64,000 nucleotides of DNA from an uncultured Pelagibacteraceae bacterium (GCA_902568975.1 CACFSO010000002.1:1-64000); one strand, 5' to 3'. Shown: positions 8,059-18,947, counted from the stretch's first letter. Numbers and translations are program-made. Notes: a model not told the origin generated them from the sequence alone.

Positions 8059-9312
8059 ATGAAAAACAAATACTCAATATTTTCATTAATAAAAAATGCT
8101 TTATCTTACCATGAAAATTGGCAAAGAGCATGGAGAGATCCAGAACCTAAAAAAGAATATGATGTCATAATTATTGGTGGTGGAGGTCATGGATTAGCTA
8201 CAGCTTTTTATTTAGCAAAAAAACATTACATAAAAAATATAGCTGTTGTTGAAAAAGGATGGATAGGTGGTGGAAATACTGGAAGAAATACGACTATCAT
8301 TAGATCAAACTATTTATGGGATGCTAGTGCAGGATTATATGATCACGCTTTAAAAATTTGGGAAGGGTTATCTCAAGAATTAAATTATAACGTCATGTTT
8401 AGTCAAAGAGGAGTAATGAACTTAGCTCATAATCTTCAAGATGTAAGAGATTTAAAAAGAAGAACTCACGCCAATAGATTAAATGATATTGATGCAGTTT
8501 GGTTAAATACAGAAGAAGTAAAAAAATTCTGTCCAATAATAAACACTTCTCCTAACATTAGGTATCCAGTTTTGGGAGGGACTTTACAAAGAAGAGCTGG
8601 AACAGCAAGACATGATGCTGTTGCCTGGGGTTATGCTCGTGGAGCTGATGCTATGGGCGTCGATATTATTCAAAATTGTGAAGTTAAAGGTATAAAAAGA
8701 AATGGAGATACTGTTGAAGGTATAGAAACATCTAAAGGATTTATAAAAACGAAAAAAATTGGTGTAGTTGCCGCTGGTCATTCAAGCGTTATAGCAAATA
8801 TGGTTGATATAAAATTACCTCTTGAGAGTAAACCTTTACAAGCTTTGGTGTCAGAACCAGTTAAGCCAATTATAGATACTGTGGTTATGTCAAATGCAGT
8901 TCATGCTTATGTAAGTCAATCTGATAAAGGAGAATTAGTTATTGGTGCAGGAACTGATGCTTATGTTTCATACACACAAAGAGGAAGTCATGACGTTGTT
9001 GAAGGAACTCTAAAAGCAATATTAGAGCTCTACCCTATCTTTAGTAGAATGAAAATGTTGAGACAATGGGGTGGTATAGTTGATATTTGCCCAGACGCTA
9101 GTCCAATAATTAGTAAAACACATATTAAAGGTTTATATTTTAACTGTGGTTGGGGAACAGGTGGATTTAAAGCTACACCAGGTTCTGGTGATTTATTTGC
9201 ACATACTATTGCTAATGATGAACCTCATAAATTAAATGCTGATTTTAATATTAATAGATTCGTAAGTGGTGATCTTGTTGATGAGCACGGAGCAGCTGCT
9301 GTAGCGCACTAA
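8059..9312 (+). CDS. soxB: Sarcosine oxidase subunit beta
   Basis: Flavoprotein subunit of heterotetrameric sarcosine oxidase, which oxidises N-methylglycine to glycine and passes the methyl carbon to tetrahydrofolate. The FAD-binding Rossmann motif [17 protein letters not shown] is at about 36-52. [18 protein letters not shown] contains His185, at the position of the His that covalently anchors FMN in characterised SoxB. The C-terminal [13 protein letters not shown] closes the dinucleotide-binding fold. Its 417 aa is normal. It leads the soxB-D-A-G operon, and its stop overlaps the soxD start by one base (TAATG). Confidence 0.96.
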   Translation: MKNKYSIFSLIKNALSYHENWQRAWRDPEPKKEYDVIIIGGGGHGLATAFYLAKKHYIKNIAVVEKGWIGGGNTGRNTTIIRSNYLWDASAGLYDHALKIWEGLSQELNYNVMFSQRGVMNLAHNLQDVRDLKRRTHANRLNDIDAVWLNTEEVKKFCPIINTSPNIRYPVLGGTLQRRAGTARHDAVAWGYARGADAMGVDIIQNCEVKGIKRNGDTVEGIETSKGFIKTKKIGVVAAGHSSVIANMVDIKLPLESKPLQALVSEPVKPIIDTVVMSNAVHAYVSQSDKGELVIGAGTDAYVSYTQRGSHDVVEGTLKAILELYPIFSRMKMLRQWGGIVDICPDASPIISKTHIKGLYFNCGWGTGGFKATPGSGDLFAHTIANDEPHKLNADFNINRFVSGDLVDEHGAAAVAH

Positions 9313-9587
9313 TGTTTTTAATTAATTGTCCATATTGTGGTGAAAGAGATCAAAGCGAATTTTCTGCTGGTGGTGAAGCACACATTGTTAGACCAAAACA
9401 ACCTACTGAATTAAGTGATGATCAATGGGCAGAATTTTTATTTATGCGAAAAAATATTAAAGGAGTTCAATTAGAAAGATGGAATCATTCTCACGGATGT
9501 AGAAAGTGGTTTAATATGGTTAGAGATACATCTAACGATAAAATTCATGCTGTATATAAAATGGGTGAAAAACCCCCTATAAAATAA
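9312..9587 (+). CDS. soxD: Sarcosine oxidase subunit delta
   Basis: Small (91 aa) zinc-binding subunit of heterotetrameric sarcosine oxidase. It has the family N-terminus CPYCGERDQSEFSAGGEAHIVRP, with the first CxxC, and near the C-terminus HSHGCRKWFN supplying His and Cys. Together these match the Cys2-His-Cys zinc site of SoxD. It is coupled to soxB and soxA by one-base TAATG overlaps on both sides, consistent with fixed-ratio synthesis of the complex. Confidence 0.95.
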   Translation: MFLINCPYCGERDQSEFSAGGEAHIVRPKQPTELSDDQWAEFLFMRKNIKGVQLERWNHSHGCRKWFNMVRDTSNDKIHAVYKMGEKPPIK

Positions 9588-12500
9588 TGACCAAAAATTT
9601 AAGAATAGCAAAAAGTAAGTTTATTGATCAAACGTCTAGAATATCTTTTAAATTTGATGGTAAAACTTTATATGGATTGAAAGGTGATACTTTAGCTTCA
9701 GCTTTATTAGCAAATAATATCCACCTTGTTGGAAGAAGTTTTAAATATCATCGTCCAAGAGGAATAATGACTTGTGGTTCTGAAGAACCTAATGCCATTG
9801 TTCAAATTGGAAATGATCCTTCAATAACAGAACCAAACACAAGAGCAACTGAAATAGAATTATATGAAGGTTTGGAAGCATCAAGTCAAAACTGCTGGCC
9901 AAGTGTTAATTTTGACATAGGTGCGATAAATAATTTTTTCTCCCCTCTTATACCGGCGGCATTCTATTACAAAACATTCATGTGGCCTGCTAGGTTTTGG
10001 AAAATATATGAATATTTTATAAGACAATCTGCAGGATTAGGTAAATCACCTACAAAACCTGATAAAGATATATACGATCATAGATATTTACACTGTGATG
10101 TTTTAGTTGTTGGAGGAGGAATATCGGGAATAATTGCAGCAAAAACATCTGCTAAGAATAATTTGAATACTGTATTAATTGATGACAAAAATAACTTAGG
10201 TGGAACTACTCTTTTCCAGCATAATGAATGTTTTAAAATAAATAATTCTTATTCAAATGAATGGTTAAAAAAAGAAATTGAAACATTAAATTCAGTTGAA
10301 AATTTAACTATAAAAACAAGAACAACGCTTGCAGCATATCATAGTTACAATTATCTGCTAGCTAAAGAAAATTTAACTGATCATTTAGATTTAAATGAAA
10401 AAAAAGGTAAAATTCGTCAAAGACTTTGGAAAATAAGAGCAAAAAAAGTAGTTATAGCTACAGGCTCGATGGAAAGACCATTAATTTTCAACAATAATGA
10501 TAGACCCGGTATTATTCTCTCATCATCTATCAAAAAATACATAGATTACTATGGGGTCAAATGTGGAGAAAAAGTATCTTTATTTACAAATAATGACACA
10601 GTTTATGAAACTGCTATCTCTTTAACTAATAGTGGCGTAAGTGTTAATTCAATAATTGATATAAGAGATAAAACTAATTCGTTAATAGTTAAGCAAGCTG
10701 AAAAACTAGGTATTAAAATTCATTGGAAGTCTACAGTTGTTAATACAAAAGGTTATAAAAGAATTAATTCTATTGAAATCATGAAATTAAGTGACGATGG
10801 TACCAGTGTTATAGAAAAAAAAATAAAAGAAGAATGTGATTGTTTGGGTATTTCAGGCGGTTGGACGCCAAGGGTTCATTTATTCACTCAGTCTGGTGGA
10901 AAACTTAAATTTAGAGATGAAGATAATGTTTTTTTACCAGACAAAACAGAATTAGATCAAATAAGTATTGGATCATGCAATGGTGATTTTGAACTGTATG
11001 ATGTTATTAAAAATTCATCTAAATTAGTTAATAAGTTTTTAAATATAAATAATAATGATTATGAAAAATTAGAAATTATCTCCTCAAAAGAAATGGATAA
11101 AAAAAATATTTGGTTACTTCCATCAGACAAATCTTTAGGTAGAACTAAACCTTTTTTAGACTTTCAAAACGATTCTACAGCTAAAGATGTAAAGTTAGCT
11201 TTAAGAGAAGGTTTTAAATCTATTGAGCATGTAAAAAGATATACAACAACAGGTATGGGCACTGACCAAGGAAAATTATCTAATATGCATGCACTTGGAA
11301 TTATTGCTGAAACAGCTGGAGTTAAAATGGGTGAATTAGGAACAACTACTTTCAGACCACCTTATACACCATTAACATTTGGAGCAATTGTTGGAAGAAA
11401 TGTTGGAGAATTTTTTGATATTACAAGAAAAACTCCAATCCATGACTGGCATGTAAAAAATAAAGCCGAATTTGAAAACGTTGGCCAGTGGAAAAGAGCA
11501 TGGTATTACCCAAAAAATAATGAAACCATGTATGATTCTGTTCAAAGAGAAAGTAAAGCAGCTAGAAATAGCGCTGGTATATTGGATGCGTCAACTCTTG
11601 GTAAAATAGACATTCAGGGAACAGATGCTTCTGAATTCTTAAATCGTGTTTATACAAATGCTTGGTCTAAATTAGAAATTGGTAAATGTAGATATGGACT
11701 TATGCTAAATGAGGATGGAATGGTTTATGATGACGGAGTTACAACAAGATTATCAGAAAATCATTATATTATGACTACAACAACCGGTGGTGCAGCTAAC
11801 GTCCTTTCTAAATTAGAAGATTACTTACAAACAGAATGGCCTGAATTAGATGTATACTTAACATCTGTAACTGATCAATATGCTACCGTAAGTATCTGCG
11901 GACCTAATTCAAAAAAAATTCTATCAAAGCTAATTCCAGATTTAAATTTATCAGATAAAGAATTTCCACATATGTCTTTTAAAAATGCATCAATAAATAA
12001 TATAAAATGTAAAGTGATGAGAATTAGTTTTACAGGTGAGCATAGTTATGAGATTAATGTACAATCTTCTTATGGAAAATCCGTTTGGGAAAAATGCTTT
12101 GAAGCAGGCAAAGAATTTAAAATTACTCCTTATGGAACAGAAACCATGCATTTACTTAGAGCTGAAAAAGGATTTATTATAGCTGGACAAGATACAGACG
12201 GAACAATGACCCCCGTAGATTTACAAATGGATTGGATAATTAGCAAAAAGAAATATGATTTTATAGGCAAAAGGTCTTTATATAGAAGCGATACAATAAG
12301 AGAAGATAGAAAACAATTGGTAGGACTGCTAACTGATGATCCAAATGAAATTTTAGAGGAAGGTGCGCAGATAGTAGCAGAGACTAGTAAAAAACCAATT
12401 GAAATGCTTGGCCATGTAACTTCTAGTTACTTCAGCCCGAATTTAAATAAATCGATTGCTCTTGCAGTAATTAAAAATGGGAAAAATTTAAAAGGTCAAA

Positions 12501-12592
12501 AAATGTATGTACCGATGAAAAATAAAACAATTAATGTGACTATTACAGACACTGTTTTTTTAGATAAAGAGAATAAAAGGTTAAATGCTTAA
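9587..12592 (+). CDS. soxA: Sarcosine oxidase subunit alpha
   Basis: Large subunit (1001 aa). An N-terminal 2Fe-2S-ferredoxin-like region (about 15-110: FKYHRPRGIMTCGSEEPNA) is followed by an NAD(H)-binding Rossmann domain starting at VLVVGGGISGIIAAKT (about 173). The GcvT-like folate-binding aminomethyltransferase domain (about 620-985, with YGLMLNEDGMVYDDGV and GEHSYEINV) accepts the methylene group onto tetrahydrofolate. The domain order and length match characterised SoxA. It overlaps soxD by 1 base and soxG by 8 bases. The folate domain explains why sarcosine oxidation feeds one-carbon metabolism. Confidence 0.96.
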   Translation: MTKNLRIAKSKFIDQTSRISFKFDGKTLYGLKGDTLASALLANNIHLVGRSFKYHRPRGIMTCGSEEPNAIVQIGNDPSITEPNTRATEIELYEGLEASSQNCWPSVNFDIGAINNFFSPLIPAAFYYKTFMWPARFWKIYEYFIRQSAGLGKSPTKPDKDIYDHRYLHCDVLVVGGGISGIIAAKTSAKNNLNTVLIDDKNNLGGTTLFQHNECFKINNSYSNEWLKKEIETLNSVENLTIKTRTTLAAYHSYNYLLAKENLTDHLDLNEKKGKIRQRLWKIRAKKVVIATGSMERPLIFNNNDRPGIILSSSIKKYIDYYGVKCGEKVSLFTNNDTVYETAISLTNSGVSVNSIIDIRDKTNSLIVKQAEKLGIKIHWKSTVVNTKGYKRINSIEIMKLSDDGTSVIEKKIKEECDCLGISGGWTPRVHLFTQSGGKLKFRDEDNVFLPDKTELDQISIGSCNGDFELYDVIKNSSKLVNKFLNINNNDYEKLEIISSKEMDKKNIWLLPSDKSLGRTKPFLDFQNDSTAKDVKLALREGFKSIEHVKRYTTTGMGTDQGKLSNMHALGIIAETAGVKMGELGTTTFRPPYTPLTFGAIVGRNVGEFFDITRKTPIHDWHVKNKAEFENVGQWKRAWYYPKNNETMYDSVQRESKAARNSAGILDASTLGKIDIQGTDASEFLNRVYTNAWSKLEIGKCRYGLMLNEDGMVYDDGVTTRLSENHYIMTTTTGGAANVLSKLEDYLQTEWPELDVYLTSVTDQYATVSICGPNSKKILSKLIPDLNLSDKEFPHMSFKNASINNIKCKVMRISFTGEHSYEINVQSSYGKSVWEKCFEAGKEFKITPYGTETMHLLRAEKGFIIAGQDTDGTMTPVDLQMDWIISKKKYDFIGKRSLYRSDTIREDRKQLVGLLTDDPNEILEEGAQIVAETSKKPIEMLGHVTSSYFSPNLNKSIALAVIKNGKNLKGQKMYVPMKNKTINVTITDTVFLDKENKRLNA

Positions 12593-13145
12593 TTATAATT
12601 CTCCAATTGCTGAAGTAAAAAATTACAACGATTTACAAATTTCAGAAATTGAACCTATTCTTAAAATAAATTTAAGAGGGAAAAATAGAGATTTTATGGC
12701 CAAAATTGGAAAAGAATTATCAATAATTCCTCCCAGTGATCCTAATATGTCTTCAGGAAATGAAAATTTAAATATTCTTTGGCTTAGTCCTGATGAATGG
12801 TTAATTTATTCAAATAATAAAATTGAATTAAAAAATTTAGATTCTTTAGAAAATAAACTTTTTGATGAAATTTCTAAAGTTAATCTTGGTTCGGTTACAA
12901 ATGTTTCTGATCATTGGATAATGATCAATATAAAAGGTTCAAAAGTTTTTGAATTATTATCATCCGGATGTCCTTTTAATTTTAATGATTTTAAAAACTC
13001 TAAAGGTGCTGTAACTCAAACAATAATTAATCATATAGATGTGATTATTCACAATAAAAATATTAATAATTTAAATTTATTTGTAAGAAGATCATTTTCT
13101 GAACATTTATGGAGATGGTTGAATGACAGTGCTAGATTTGCCTAA
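12585..13145 (+). CDS. soxG: Sarcosine oxidase subunit gamma
   Basis: Fourth subunit of the sarcosine oxidase complex, 186 aa. It keeps the family landmarks LWLSPDEWLIYS, VTNVSDHWIMINIKG, LSSGCPFNFNDF and the C-terminal VRRSFSEHLWRWLNDSAR. It is related to the GcvT fold and probably stabilises the folate-binding region of the alpha subunit. It starts 8 bp inside soxA. Its last 39 bp overlap the convergent MATE gene, so there is no room for a terminator. Confidence 0.93.
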   Translation: MLNYNSPIAEVKNYNDLQISEIEPILKINLRGKNRDFMAKIGKELSIIPPSDPNMSSGNENLNILWLSPDEWLIYSNNKIELKNLDSLENKLFDEISKVNLGSVTNVSDHWIMINIKGSKVFELLSSGCPFNFNDFKNSKGAVTQTIINHIDVIIHNKNINNLNLFVRRSFSEHLWRWLNDSARFA

Positions 13146-14468
13146 TCTTGTTTTAAAATAATAGATTACAATTAAAAAATATGATATTGAAAAAAACCAG
13201 TTAATACCTACCCATATCCAAAAGAAAATCTCAAAGCTTGCACTAATGTATTTCGCTATATAAAATACTACTATTGGATTAAGTACATTTCTAAAAAAAT
13301 TAGAAATCATTGCATTTTCAGACTTTTTTAAAGCCATAAAAAAACCATTGGAAAGAAAAAAAACAGGATAAGCAGGTAAAACAAAGGCAGAGATTTTTAA
13401 ATATTTTTTTCCATATTCTATTACCTCAGGGTCGCTTGAGAAGATACTTGTAATAAATCCTGCTGAAATAAAAACTATTATTCCTGAAGTCACCATAATA
13501 ATAAATGCATATTTTATTGCTATAAAATAGGTTTCTTTTATTCTACTAAAATTATTTGCCCCAAAATTTTGTGAAATAATTGATATAATTGCAGTATTAA
13601 TGCCTAATATAGGAAGTAATACAACCTGTTCGATTCTTGTCCCTGCGCCATAGCCTGCAACCGCATATTCACCTGACTGACCTACATAAGTAAAGATAAT
13701 AGCAGCAGCTAATGCGTAGCCACAAATTGAAACTGATATTGGCATTGACTGAAAAAAAATATTTTTAAAAAATATATATTTAGGTTTTAAATAAATTTTA
13801 GTTATTTCTTTAACTATATTATTGTTTAAGATTTTAAATAAAATTATAATAAACGATATTGATTGTGAAATTATAGTAGCTATACCTATGCCTTTTACTC
13901 CCAATGCTGGTATAAATAAAAATCCAAAAATTAGTATTGGATTTAAAATAATATTTAAGAAGAAAGATAAAATTAAAACATTTCTATAAGTCTTTGTGTC
14001 TCCTTCTGCATGTAAAAGTGAATTTAATGCTACAACTAAAATAAAAATTATAGAACCTGAGTAAATAACATTAGTATATTCAAGACCTAAAAAAGTAACT
14101 TCTTCAGTTGATCCCATTAAATTAAACACTTTTTCAGAAAAAGTAAGTCCAAGGAAAGTAATTATAATTGAAATCAGAATTCCAAAATAAATAATATGAG
14201 TAAAATAGTTGATTGTATTACTTTTATTTTTTTCACCTATACTATTGCCTATTAATGAAGTTCCGGCAACAGTAACCCCAATTGAGGTAGCAATAATTAT
14301 AAAATAAATAGGAAATGATTTACTTAATGCAGATAAAGCTTCTGGTGATATTTTTCCTGCAAAAAAAGTATCTACAATATTATAAAGTGTTTGAAAAAGA
14401 GTACCTATCATAGCTGGCACAGCAAGTTTTCTAACTATTTTTGGAACATTATCCTTTAATAAATTCAT
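13107..14468 (-). CDS. MATE-family multidrug/cation exporter
   Basis: Twelve-helix inner-membrane antiporter of the MATE/DinF family, probably H+- or Na+-coupled export of organic cations. The N-terminal VRKLAVPAMIGTLFQTLYNIVDTFFAG is the MATE signature, and a second pseudo-repeat starts near FFQSMPISVSICGYALAAAII with VAGYGAGTRIEQVVLLPI. I chose the ATG at 14468 (453 aa) rather than the upstream TTG of the ORF track, because it lies 1 bp after the trhO stop and gives the usual length. The substrate cannot be predicted. Its 3' end overlaps soxG tail-to-tail by 39 bp, though no functional link to sarcosine use is implied. Confidence 0.88.
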   Translation of the reverse strand: MNLLKDNVPKIVRKLAVPAMIGTLFQTLYNIVDTFFAGKISPEALSALSKSFPIYFIIIATSIGVTVAGTSLIGNSIGEKNKSNTINYFTHIIYFGILISIIITFLGLTFSEKVFNLMGSTEEVTFLGLEYTNVIYSGSIIFILVVALNSLLHAEGDTKTYRNVLILSFFLNIILNPILIFGFLFIPALGVKGIGIATIISQSISFIIILFKILNNNIVKEITKIYLKPKYIFFKNIFFQSMPISVSICGYALAAAIIFTYVGQSGEYAVAGYGAGTRIEQVVLLPILGINTAIISIISQNFGANNFSRIKETYFIAIKYAFIIMVTSGIIVFISAGFITSIFSSDPEVIEYGKKYLKISAFVLPAYPVFFLSNGFFMALKKSENAMISNFFRNVLNPIVVFYIAKYISASFEIFFWIWVGINWFFSISYFLIVIYYFKTRLGKSSTVIQPSP

Positions 14469-14469
14469 T

Positions 14470-15369
14470 TTAAAATTCTTTTTGGAATATGTGCTTCTTT
14501 CCGAGTTTTTTTGCAAGAACTATTTGTTTTTGACGCATTCTGAATCTTTCTTTTTGAGAAATTGTTAAACTATCGTGACAATTTGGACATGAAACACCTA
14601 ACTCATATTTTTTTGATTTTTTATCAATATTTGATATAGGCTTTCTGCAACCACTACACATTGAATAATTACCTTTTTTTAATCCATGCTTTAATGAAAT
14701 TCTATTATCAAAAACATAACACTCGCCTTTCCACAAGCTTTGATTTTTTTTAATATTTTTTAAATAACTTATAATTCCTCCCTTTAATTGATAAACATTT
14801 TTAAAACCTTTTTTTTCTAAATATAAACTAGCTTTTTCACACCTAATTCCACCAGTACAAAACATTGCAATATTTTTTTTTTTATTTAGTTTTTTTAGAT
14901 AATTAGGAAATTCTCTAAAATTATTTACTTGAGGATTTATAGATCCCTTGAATGTTCCAACATTAAATTCAAATGGTTTTCTTGCGTCTATTAATAATGT
15001 ATTTTTATTATTAATTAATTTATTCCATTTTGAAGGTTCAATATGATTTTTTAATTTTCTTTTAAAAATTTTAATTCCCATAGGAACTACTTCTTTTTTA
15101 ATTTTGATCTTACATCTATGGAATGGTTGAAATTGATTTTTAGATAAATTTTGACTATCAAATTTATTAATCTTAAATATTTTTTTTATCTTAGATATTG
15201 CTAATTTAAGATTATTTTTTTTTGCAGATATAGTGCCATTTATTCCTTCGTTAGAAACAATTATTGTACCTCTAATTGAATTATTTAAAAAATAATTTTG
15301 TAAAATTTTTTTTTTAATTTTAATAGAAACAATTCTTTTAAACTTATAAAATCCAGAAATATAAAACAT
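14470..15369 (-). CDS. trhO: tRNA uridine(34) hydroxylase TrhO (rhodanese-like, UPF0176)
   Basis: Oxygen-dependent enzyme that makes 5-hydroxyuridine at the tRNA wobble position, as shown for E. coli YceA. The N-terminal domain has the family motif GTIIVSNEGINGTISA, the central rhodanese domain has the catalytic Cys in AMFCTGGIRCEKASLYLEKK, and the C-terminus has two CxxC pairs (CSGCRKP, CPNC) that suggest a zinc ribbon. Its 299 aa is typical. It abuts the downstream MATE gene (1 bp) and shares one base with the upstream methyltransferase gene. Confidence 0.92.
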   Translation of the reverse strand: MFYISGFYKFKRIVSIKIKKKILQNYFLNNSIRGTIIVSNEGINGTISAKKNNLKLAISKIKKIFKINKFDSQNLSKNQFQPFHRCKIKIKKEVVPMGIKIFKRKLKNHIEPSKWNKLINNKNTLLIDARKPFEFNVGTFKGSINPQVNNFREFPNYLKKLNKKKNIAMFCTGGIRCEKASLYLEKKGFKNVYQLKGGIISYLKNIKKNQSLWKGECYVFDNRISLKHGLKKGNYSMCSGCRKPISNIDKKSKKYELGVSCPNCHDSLTISQKERFRMRQKQIVLAKKLGKKHIFQKEF

Positions 15370-16025
15370 TACAACTTTCTACATACGGCAAGACCATCTC
15401 CAACTGGAAGAATTAAACTTTCAGTTCTTTTGTCTGAATTTACATAAGAATTAAAATTTCTTATATTTATACTAAGTTTATCTTTTTTTTTTTTATTTAT
15501 AACATCTCCGTGCCACAAAACATTATCAATTACTATTAGACCATTTATTTTAACTAAATCTAAAGATAAATCATAATATTTTTTGTAATTTTCTTTATCG
15601 GCATCAATAAAAACAAGATCAAATTTTTCATTATTATTTATTAAATCTTTTAAGCTTTCTAAAGCAGGTTTTATAATTAATTTAATTTTATCTTCTTGGT
15701 TTGCCTTTTTAAAAAAATCTTTTGCAACTTTAGAGGTATTCAAATTTTTATCTAATGCAACTAGACTTCCATTTTTGGGTAAAGCTAAAGACATTGTCAA
15801 AGCACTCAAACCCGTAAATGTACCAATTTCTAAAACTCTTTCAATTTTAGAAGTTTTTATAATTAAGTGTAAGAAATGACATTGAGATATAGAAATTTGC
15901 ATTCTTTTAATATCACCTAAATCATTATTATATAAAATTATTTCTTTTTGGATAGGATTTAATTTTATTGAATTATCATTAATATATTTTTCAATTTTTT
16001 CATTGATGGCAATGTTCGAACCCAT
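15369..16025 (-). CDS. O-methyltransferase (Methyltransf_3, caffeoyl-CoA/catechol type)
   Basis: SAM-dependent class I methyltransferase, 218 aa. The SAM motif is VLEIGTFTGLSALTMSLAL, and LVFIDADKENYKKYYDL plus VIDNVLWHGDV supply the metal- and catechol-site acidic residues of this family. Bacterial members methylate small hydroxylated compounds, and TrmR-type relatives methylate 5-hydroxyuridine in tRNA. The direct contact with trhO, which makes 5-hydroxyuridine in tRNA, makes a TrmR-like role (mo5U formation) attractive, but this is inference. It lies 1 bp after gatB. The family call is firm; the substrate is open. Confidence 0.85.
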   Translation of the reverse strand: MGSNIAINEKIEKYINDNSIKLNPIQKEIILYNNDLGDIKRMQISISQCHFLHLIIKTSKIERVLEIGTFTGLSALTMSLALPKNGSLVALDKNLNTSKVAKDFFKKANQEDKIKLIIKPALESLKDLINNNEKFDLVFIDADKENYKKYYDLSLDLVKINGLIVIDNVLWHGDVINKKKKDKLSINIRNFNSYVNSDKRTESLILPVGDGLAVCRKL

Positions 16026-16026
16026 A

Positions 16027-17505
16027 TTATTTAAGTTTCTCTTTTAAAATTTTATTTACTAGTTGTGGATTTGCCTTCCCCCCTGAAACTTTCATTATCT
16101 GACCAACAAAAAAACCAAATAATTTTTCTTTTCCTGATTTATATTCCTTTACTTTGTCTTGATTCTCGTTAACAACTTTATCAACTATTTTTTCTAGCTC
16201 CTTAGGATCGCTTTCTTGTTTAAGACCCTTTTCTTCAATTATTTTTTGAGGATCTTTATCTCCCTCAGCCATTATTTCAAAAACAGATTTAGCTATTTTT
16301 CCTGATATAGTTCCATCTTTGATTAAATTTATCAATTTAGATAGATGTTTTGCTGATATTGGACTTTCTGTAATCTCTAAATTTTTTTCATTTAATAGTG
16401 CAAACAACTCTCCCGTAATCCAATTTGTTGAAATTTTAACATCAGAATTTTTAATTACTTCTTCAAAATACTTTGAAGTTTCAATATCTGAAACTAATAT
16501 ATTAGCTTCATAAGCTGAAAGTTTAAATTTTTCTATAAACCTTTTTTTCTTTTCATCAGGAAGTTCAGGTATATTATTTTTTAAATTATTAATAAAATCA
16601 TCGGTTAACTCCAATGGTAAAAGGTCAGGATCAGGAAAATATCTATAATCATGAGCATCTTCTTTTGATCTCATTGATCTAGTTTCATTTTTCTTAGTAT
16701 CGAATAATCTGGTTTCTTGATCAATCTTTCCCCCTTCTTCTAAAACATCTACTTGTCTATTTGCCTCATAATCAATAGCCATTTGCATAAATTTTATTGA
16801 ATTTACATTCTTAATTTCACATCTTGTTCCTAATTTTTTTTCACCTTTTTTTCTTACAGAAACGTTAACATCTGCTCTTAAAGATCCTTCTTGCATGTTT
16901 CCATCACAAGTTTCTAAATATCTCATAATAGATCTTATTTTTTTTATATATGCGTTAACCTCTTCTAAAGATCTTAAATCAGGTTTGCTTACTATTTCCA
17001 TCAATGCAACTCCCGATCTATTTAAATCTACTAAAGTGTTTTGTGGATCTACATCGTGTATGCTTTTACCCGCATCTTGTTCTAAATGAAGTCTTTCTAT
17101 TCCAACCTTTTTTTCCCCAGAAGGAAGATCTAAAAAAACTGACCCCTCGCCTACTATAGGATTTTTATATTGAGAAATTTGATATCCTTGTGGTAAATCA
17201 GGATAAAAATAGTTTTTTCTATCGAATATTGATTTCTTATTTATTTTTGCATTTAATCCAATTCCAGTTTTTATCGCTTGTTTGATGCAAAATTCATTTA
17301 TAACGGGAAGCATTCCAGGAAAAGCTGAATCGACAAGACTTACTTGGGTGTTTGGTTCAGCACCAAATTTGGTTGATGAACTAGAAAAAAGTTTTGATTC
17401 TGATAAAACCTGAGCATGTACTTCTAGGCCAATTACTACTTCATATTTATTATTTTTTCTTATTATTAAATATTCAGAATTATCTTTTGACACTATATCC
17501 ACCAA
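16027..17505 (-). CDS. gatB: Asp-tRNA(Asn)/Glu-tRNA(Gln) amidotransferase subunit B
   Basis: tRNA-binding subunit with the kinase-like domain of GatCAB, which converts mischarged Glu-tRNA(Gln) and Asp-tRNA(Asn). Motifs are [32 protein letters not shown] and [19 protein letters not shown], with the C-terminal YqeY-like tail ending in [17 protein letters not shown]. No ATG start is available. The ORF opens with TTG (17505) then GTG (17502), and a GTG at 17493 overlaps the gatA stop as TAGTG. Any of these could be the true start, so the N-terminus is uncertain by four residues. It is the last gene of gatC-gatA-gatB. Confidence 0.95.
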   Translation of the reverse strand: MVDIVSKDNSEYLIIRKNNKYEVVIGLEVHAQVLSESKLFSSSSTKFGAEPNTQVSLVDSAFPGMLPVINEFCIKQAIKTGIGLNAKINKKSIFDRKNYFYPDLPQGYQISQYKNPIVGEGSVFLDLPSGEKKVGIERLHLEQDAGKSIHDVDPQNTLVDLNRSGVALMEIVSKPDLRSLEEVNAYIKKIRSIMRYLETCDGNMQEGSLRADVNVSVRKKGEKKLGTRCEIKNVNSIKFMQMAIDYEANRQVDVLEEGGKIDQETRLFDTKKNETRSMRSKEDAHDYRYFPDPDLLPLELTDDFINNLKNNIPELPDEKKKRFIEKFKLSAYEANILVSDIETSKYFEEVIKNSDVKISTNWITGELFALLNEKNLEITESPISAKHLSKLINLIKDGTISGKIAKSVFEIMAEGDKDPQKIIEEKGLKQESDPKELEKIVDKVVNENQDKVKEYKSGKEKLFGFFVGQIMKVSGGKANPQLVNKILKEKLK

Positions 17506-18947
17506 TCTTTTATTTTACTTTTAAAATTTATTTGTTGTTCCATAAAATATGCAATATTAAATATATTTTGTTCATCAAAAGCTTTACCAATTATCTGCAA
17601 ACCTAAAGGGTGTCCCTTTGGATCATGACCGGAAGGTATTGATATTGCAGGTAATCCTGCTAAGTTTATTGGTACTGTAAAAATATCATTTAAATACATA
17701 GACACAGGATCATCAGTTTTCTCGCCTATTGCAAATGCAGAACTTGGGGTTGAAGGAGTTAATATTGCATCAACTTTCTTATAAACTTCATCAAAGTCAT
17801 TTTTAATTAACTTTCTAACCTTTTGAGCTTTTAAATAATATGCATCATAGTATCCTGATGAAAGAACATAAGTTCCAATCATAATTCTTCTTTTTACTTC
17901 ATTACCAAAACCTTCAGACCTTGTTTTTTCGTACATATCAATTAAATTTGTACCTTTGGATCTAAAACCATACTTAACGCCATCATATCTAGCTAAATTT
18001 GAAGATGCCTCAGCAGGCGCAACAATATAATAAGCAGGTAATGCATATTTTGTATTTGGAAGTGAAATATCAACTATTTTAGCTCCAGCATCTTTAATTA
18101 TATTTATTCCTTTCTGCCAAAGATCTTCTATAATTTTTGGCATATCATTCACTCTATACTCTTTAGGTATTCCAATTTTTTTTCCTTTAATTGAACTATT
18201 TAAATTTTTTAAATAATTAGATCTTTTGAAATTAACAGAAGTGGAATCTTTTTTATCATATGAGCTCATTACTTCAAATAACAAAGCACAATCTTTTACA
18301 TCATTAGTCATAGGTCCCGCTTGATCCAATGATGATGCAAAAGCTACTATTCCATATCTTGAGCAACTTCCATATGTTGGTTTAAGTCCTACTGTTCCTG
18401 TAAAAGAAGCAGGTTGACGAATTGATCCTCCAGTATCAGTGCCTATGGTTGCTGGAGTCAATCTTCCAGCTAAAGCTGAAGCTGATCCACCGGATGAACC
18501 ACCTGGAACCAAATTTTTTCCAACAGGGCTTTGAACTTTGCCATAGAAACTTGTTTCATTTGATGATCCCATAGCAAATTCATCACAATTAAGTTTTCCA
18601 AGTAAAATACTTCCTTCGTTCCAAAGATTTTCTGTAACAGTAGACTCATAAGTGGGGATAAAATTAGATAAAATTTTACTACCAGCTGTAGTTCTTAAAT
18701 TTTTAGTACAAAATAAATCTTTTACAGCTAGTGGAATGCCAGGTAATTTTTTTTCATAATTTGGATTTTTATCAAACTCATTTGCTTTTATTAGAGCATT
18801 TTCAAAATCAGTAGTAATAAATGTGTTTAATTTTTTTGATTTTTCACATCTTTCGACATATGCTGAAATTATTTCTTTAGAAGAAATTTTTTTTTCTTTA
18901 ATTTTGCTTACTAATTCTACAAGAGTTAGATCTATAATATCAGACAT
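17493..18947 (-). CDS. gatA: Asp-tRNA(Asn)/Glu-tRNA(Gln) amidotransferase subunit A
   Basis: Glutaminase/amidase subunit of GatCAB. The amidase-signature triad is visible: Lys in LAVKDLFC, cis-Ser in the loop [14 protein letters not shown], and the nucleophilic Ser in [12 protein letters not shown]. Its 484 aa is normal. It begins one base into the gatC stop (TAATG) and overlaps gatB by up to 13 bp. Ammonia released here is channelled to GatB. Presence of GatCAB implies indirect Gln- and/or Asn-tRNA charging; which of the two cannot be told from this window. Confidence 0.96.
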   Translation of the reverse strand: MSDIIDLTLVELVSKIKEKKISSKEIISAYVERCEKSKKLNTFITTDFENALIKANEFDKNPNYEKKLPGIPLAVKDLFCTKNLRTTAGSKILSNFIPTYESTVTENLWNEGSILLGKLNCDEFAMGSSNETSFYGKVQSPVGKNLVPGGSSGGSASALAGRLTPATIGTDTGGSIRQPASFTGTVGLKPTYGSCSRYGIVAFASSLDQAGPMTNDVKDCALLFEVMSSYDKKDSTSVNFKRSNYLKNLNSSIKGKKIGIPKEYRVNDMPKIIEDLWQKGINIIKDAGAKIVDISLPNTKYALPAYYIVAPAEASSNLARYDGVKYGFRSKGTNLIDMYEKTRSEGFGNEVKRRIMIGTYVLSSGYYDAYYLKAQKVRKLIKNDFDEVYKKVDAILTPSTPSSAFAIGEKTDDPVSMYLNDIFTVPINLAGLPAISIPSGHDPKGHPLGLQIIGKAFDEQNIFNIAYFMEQQINFKSKIKDWWI

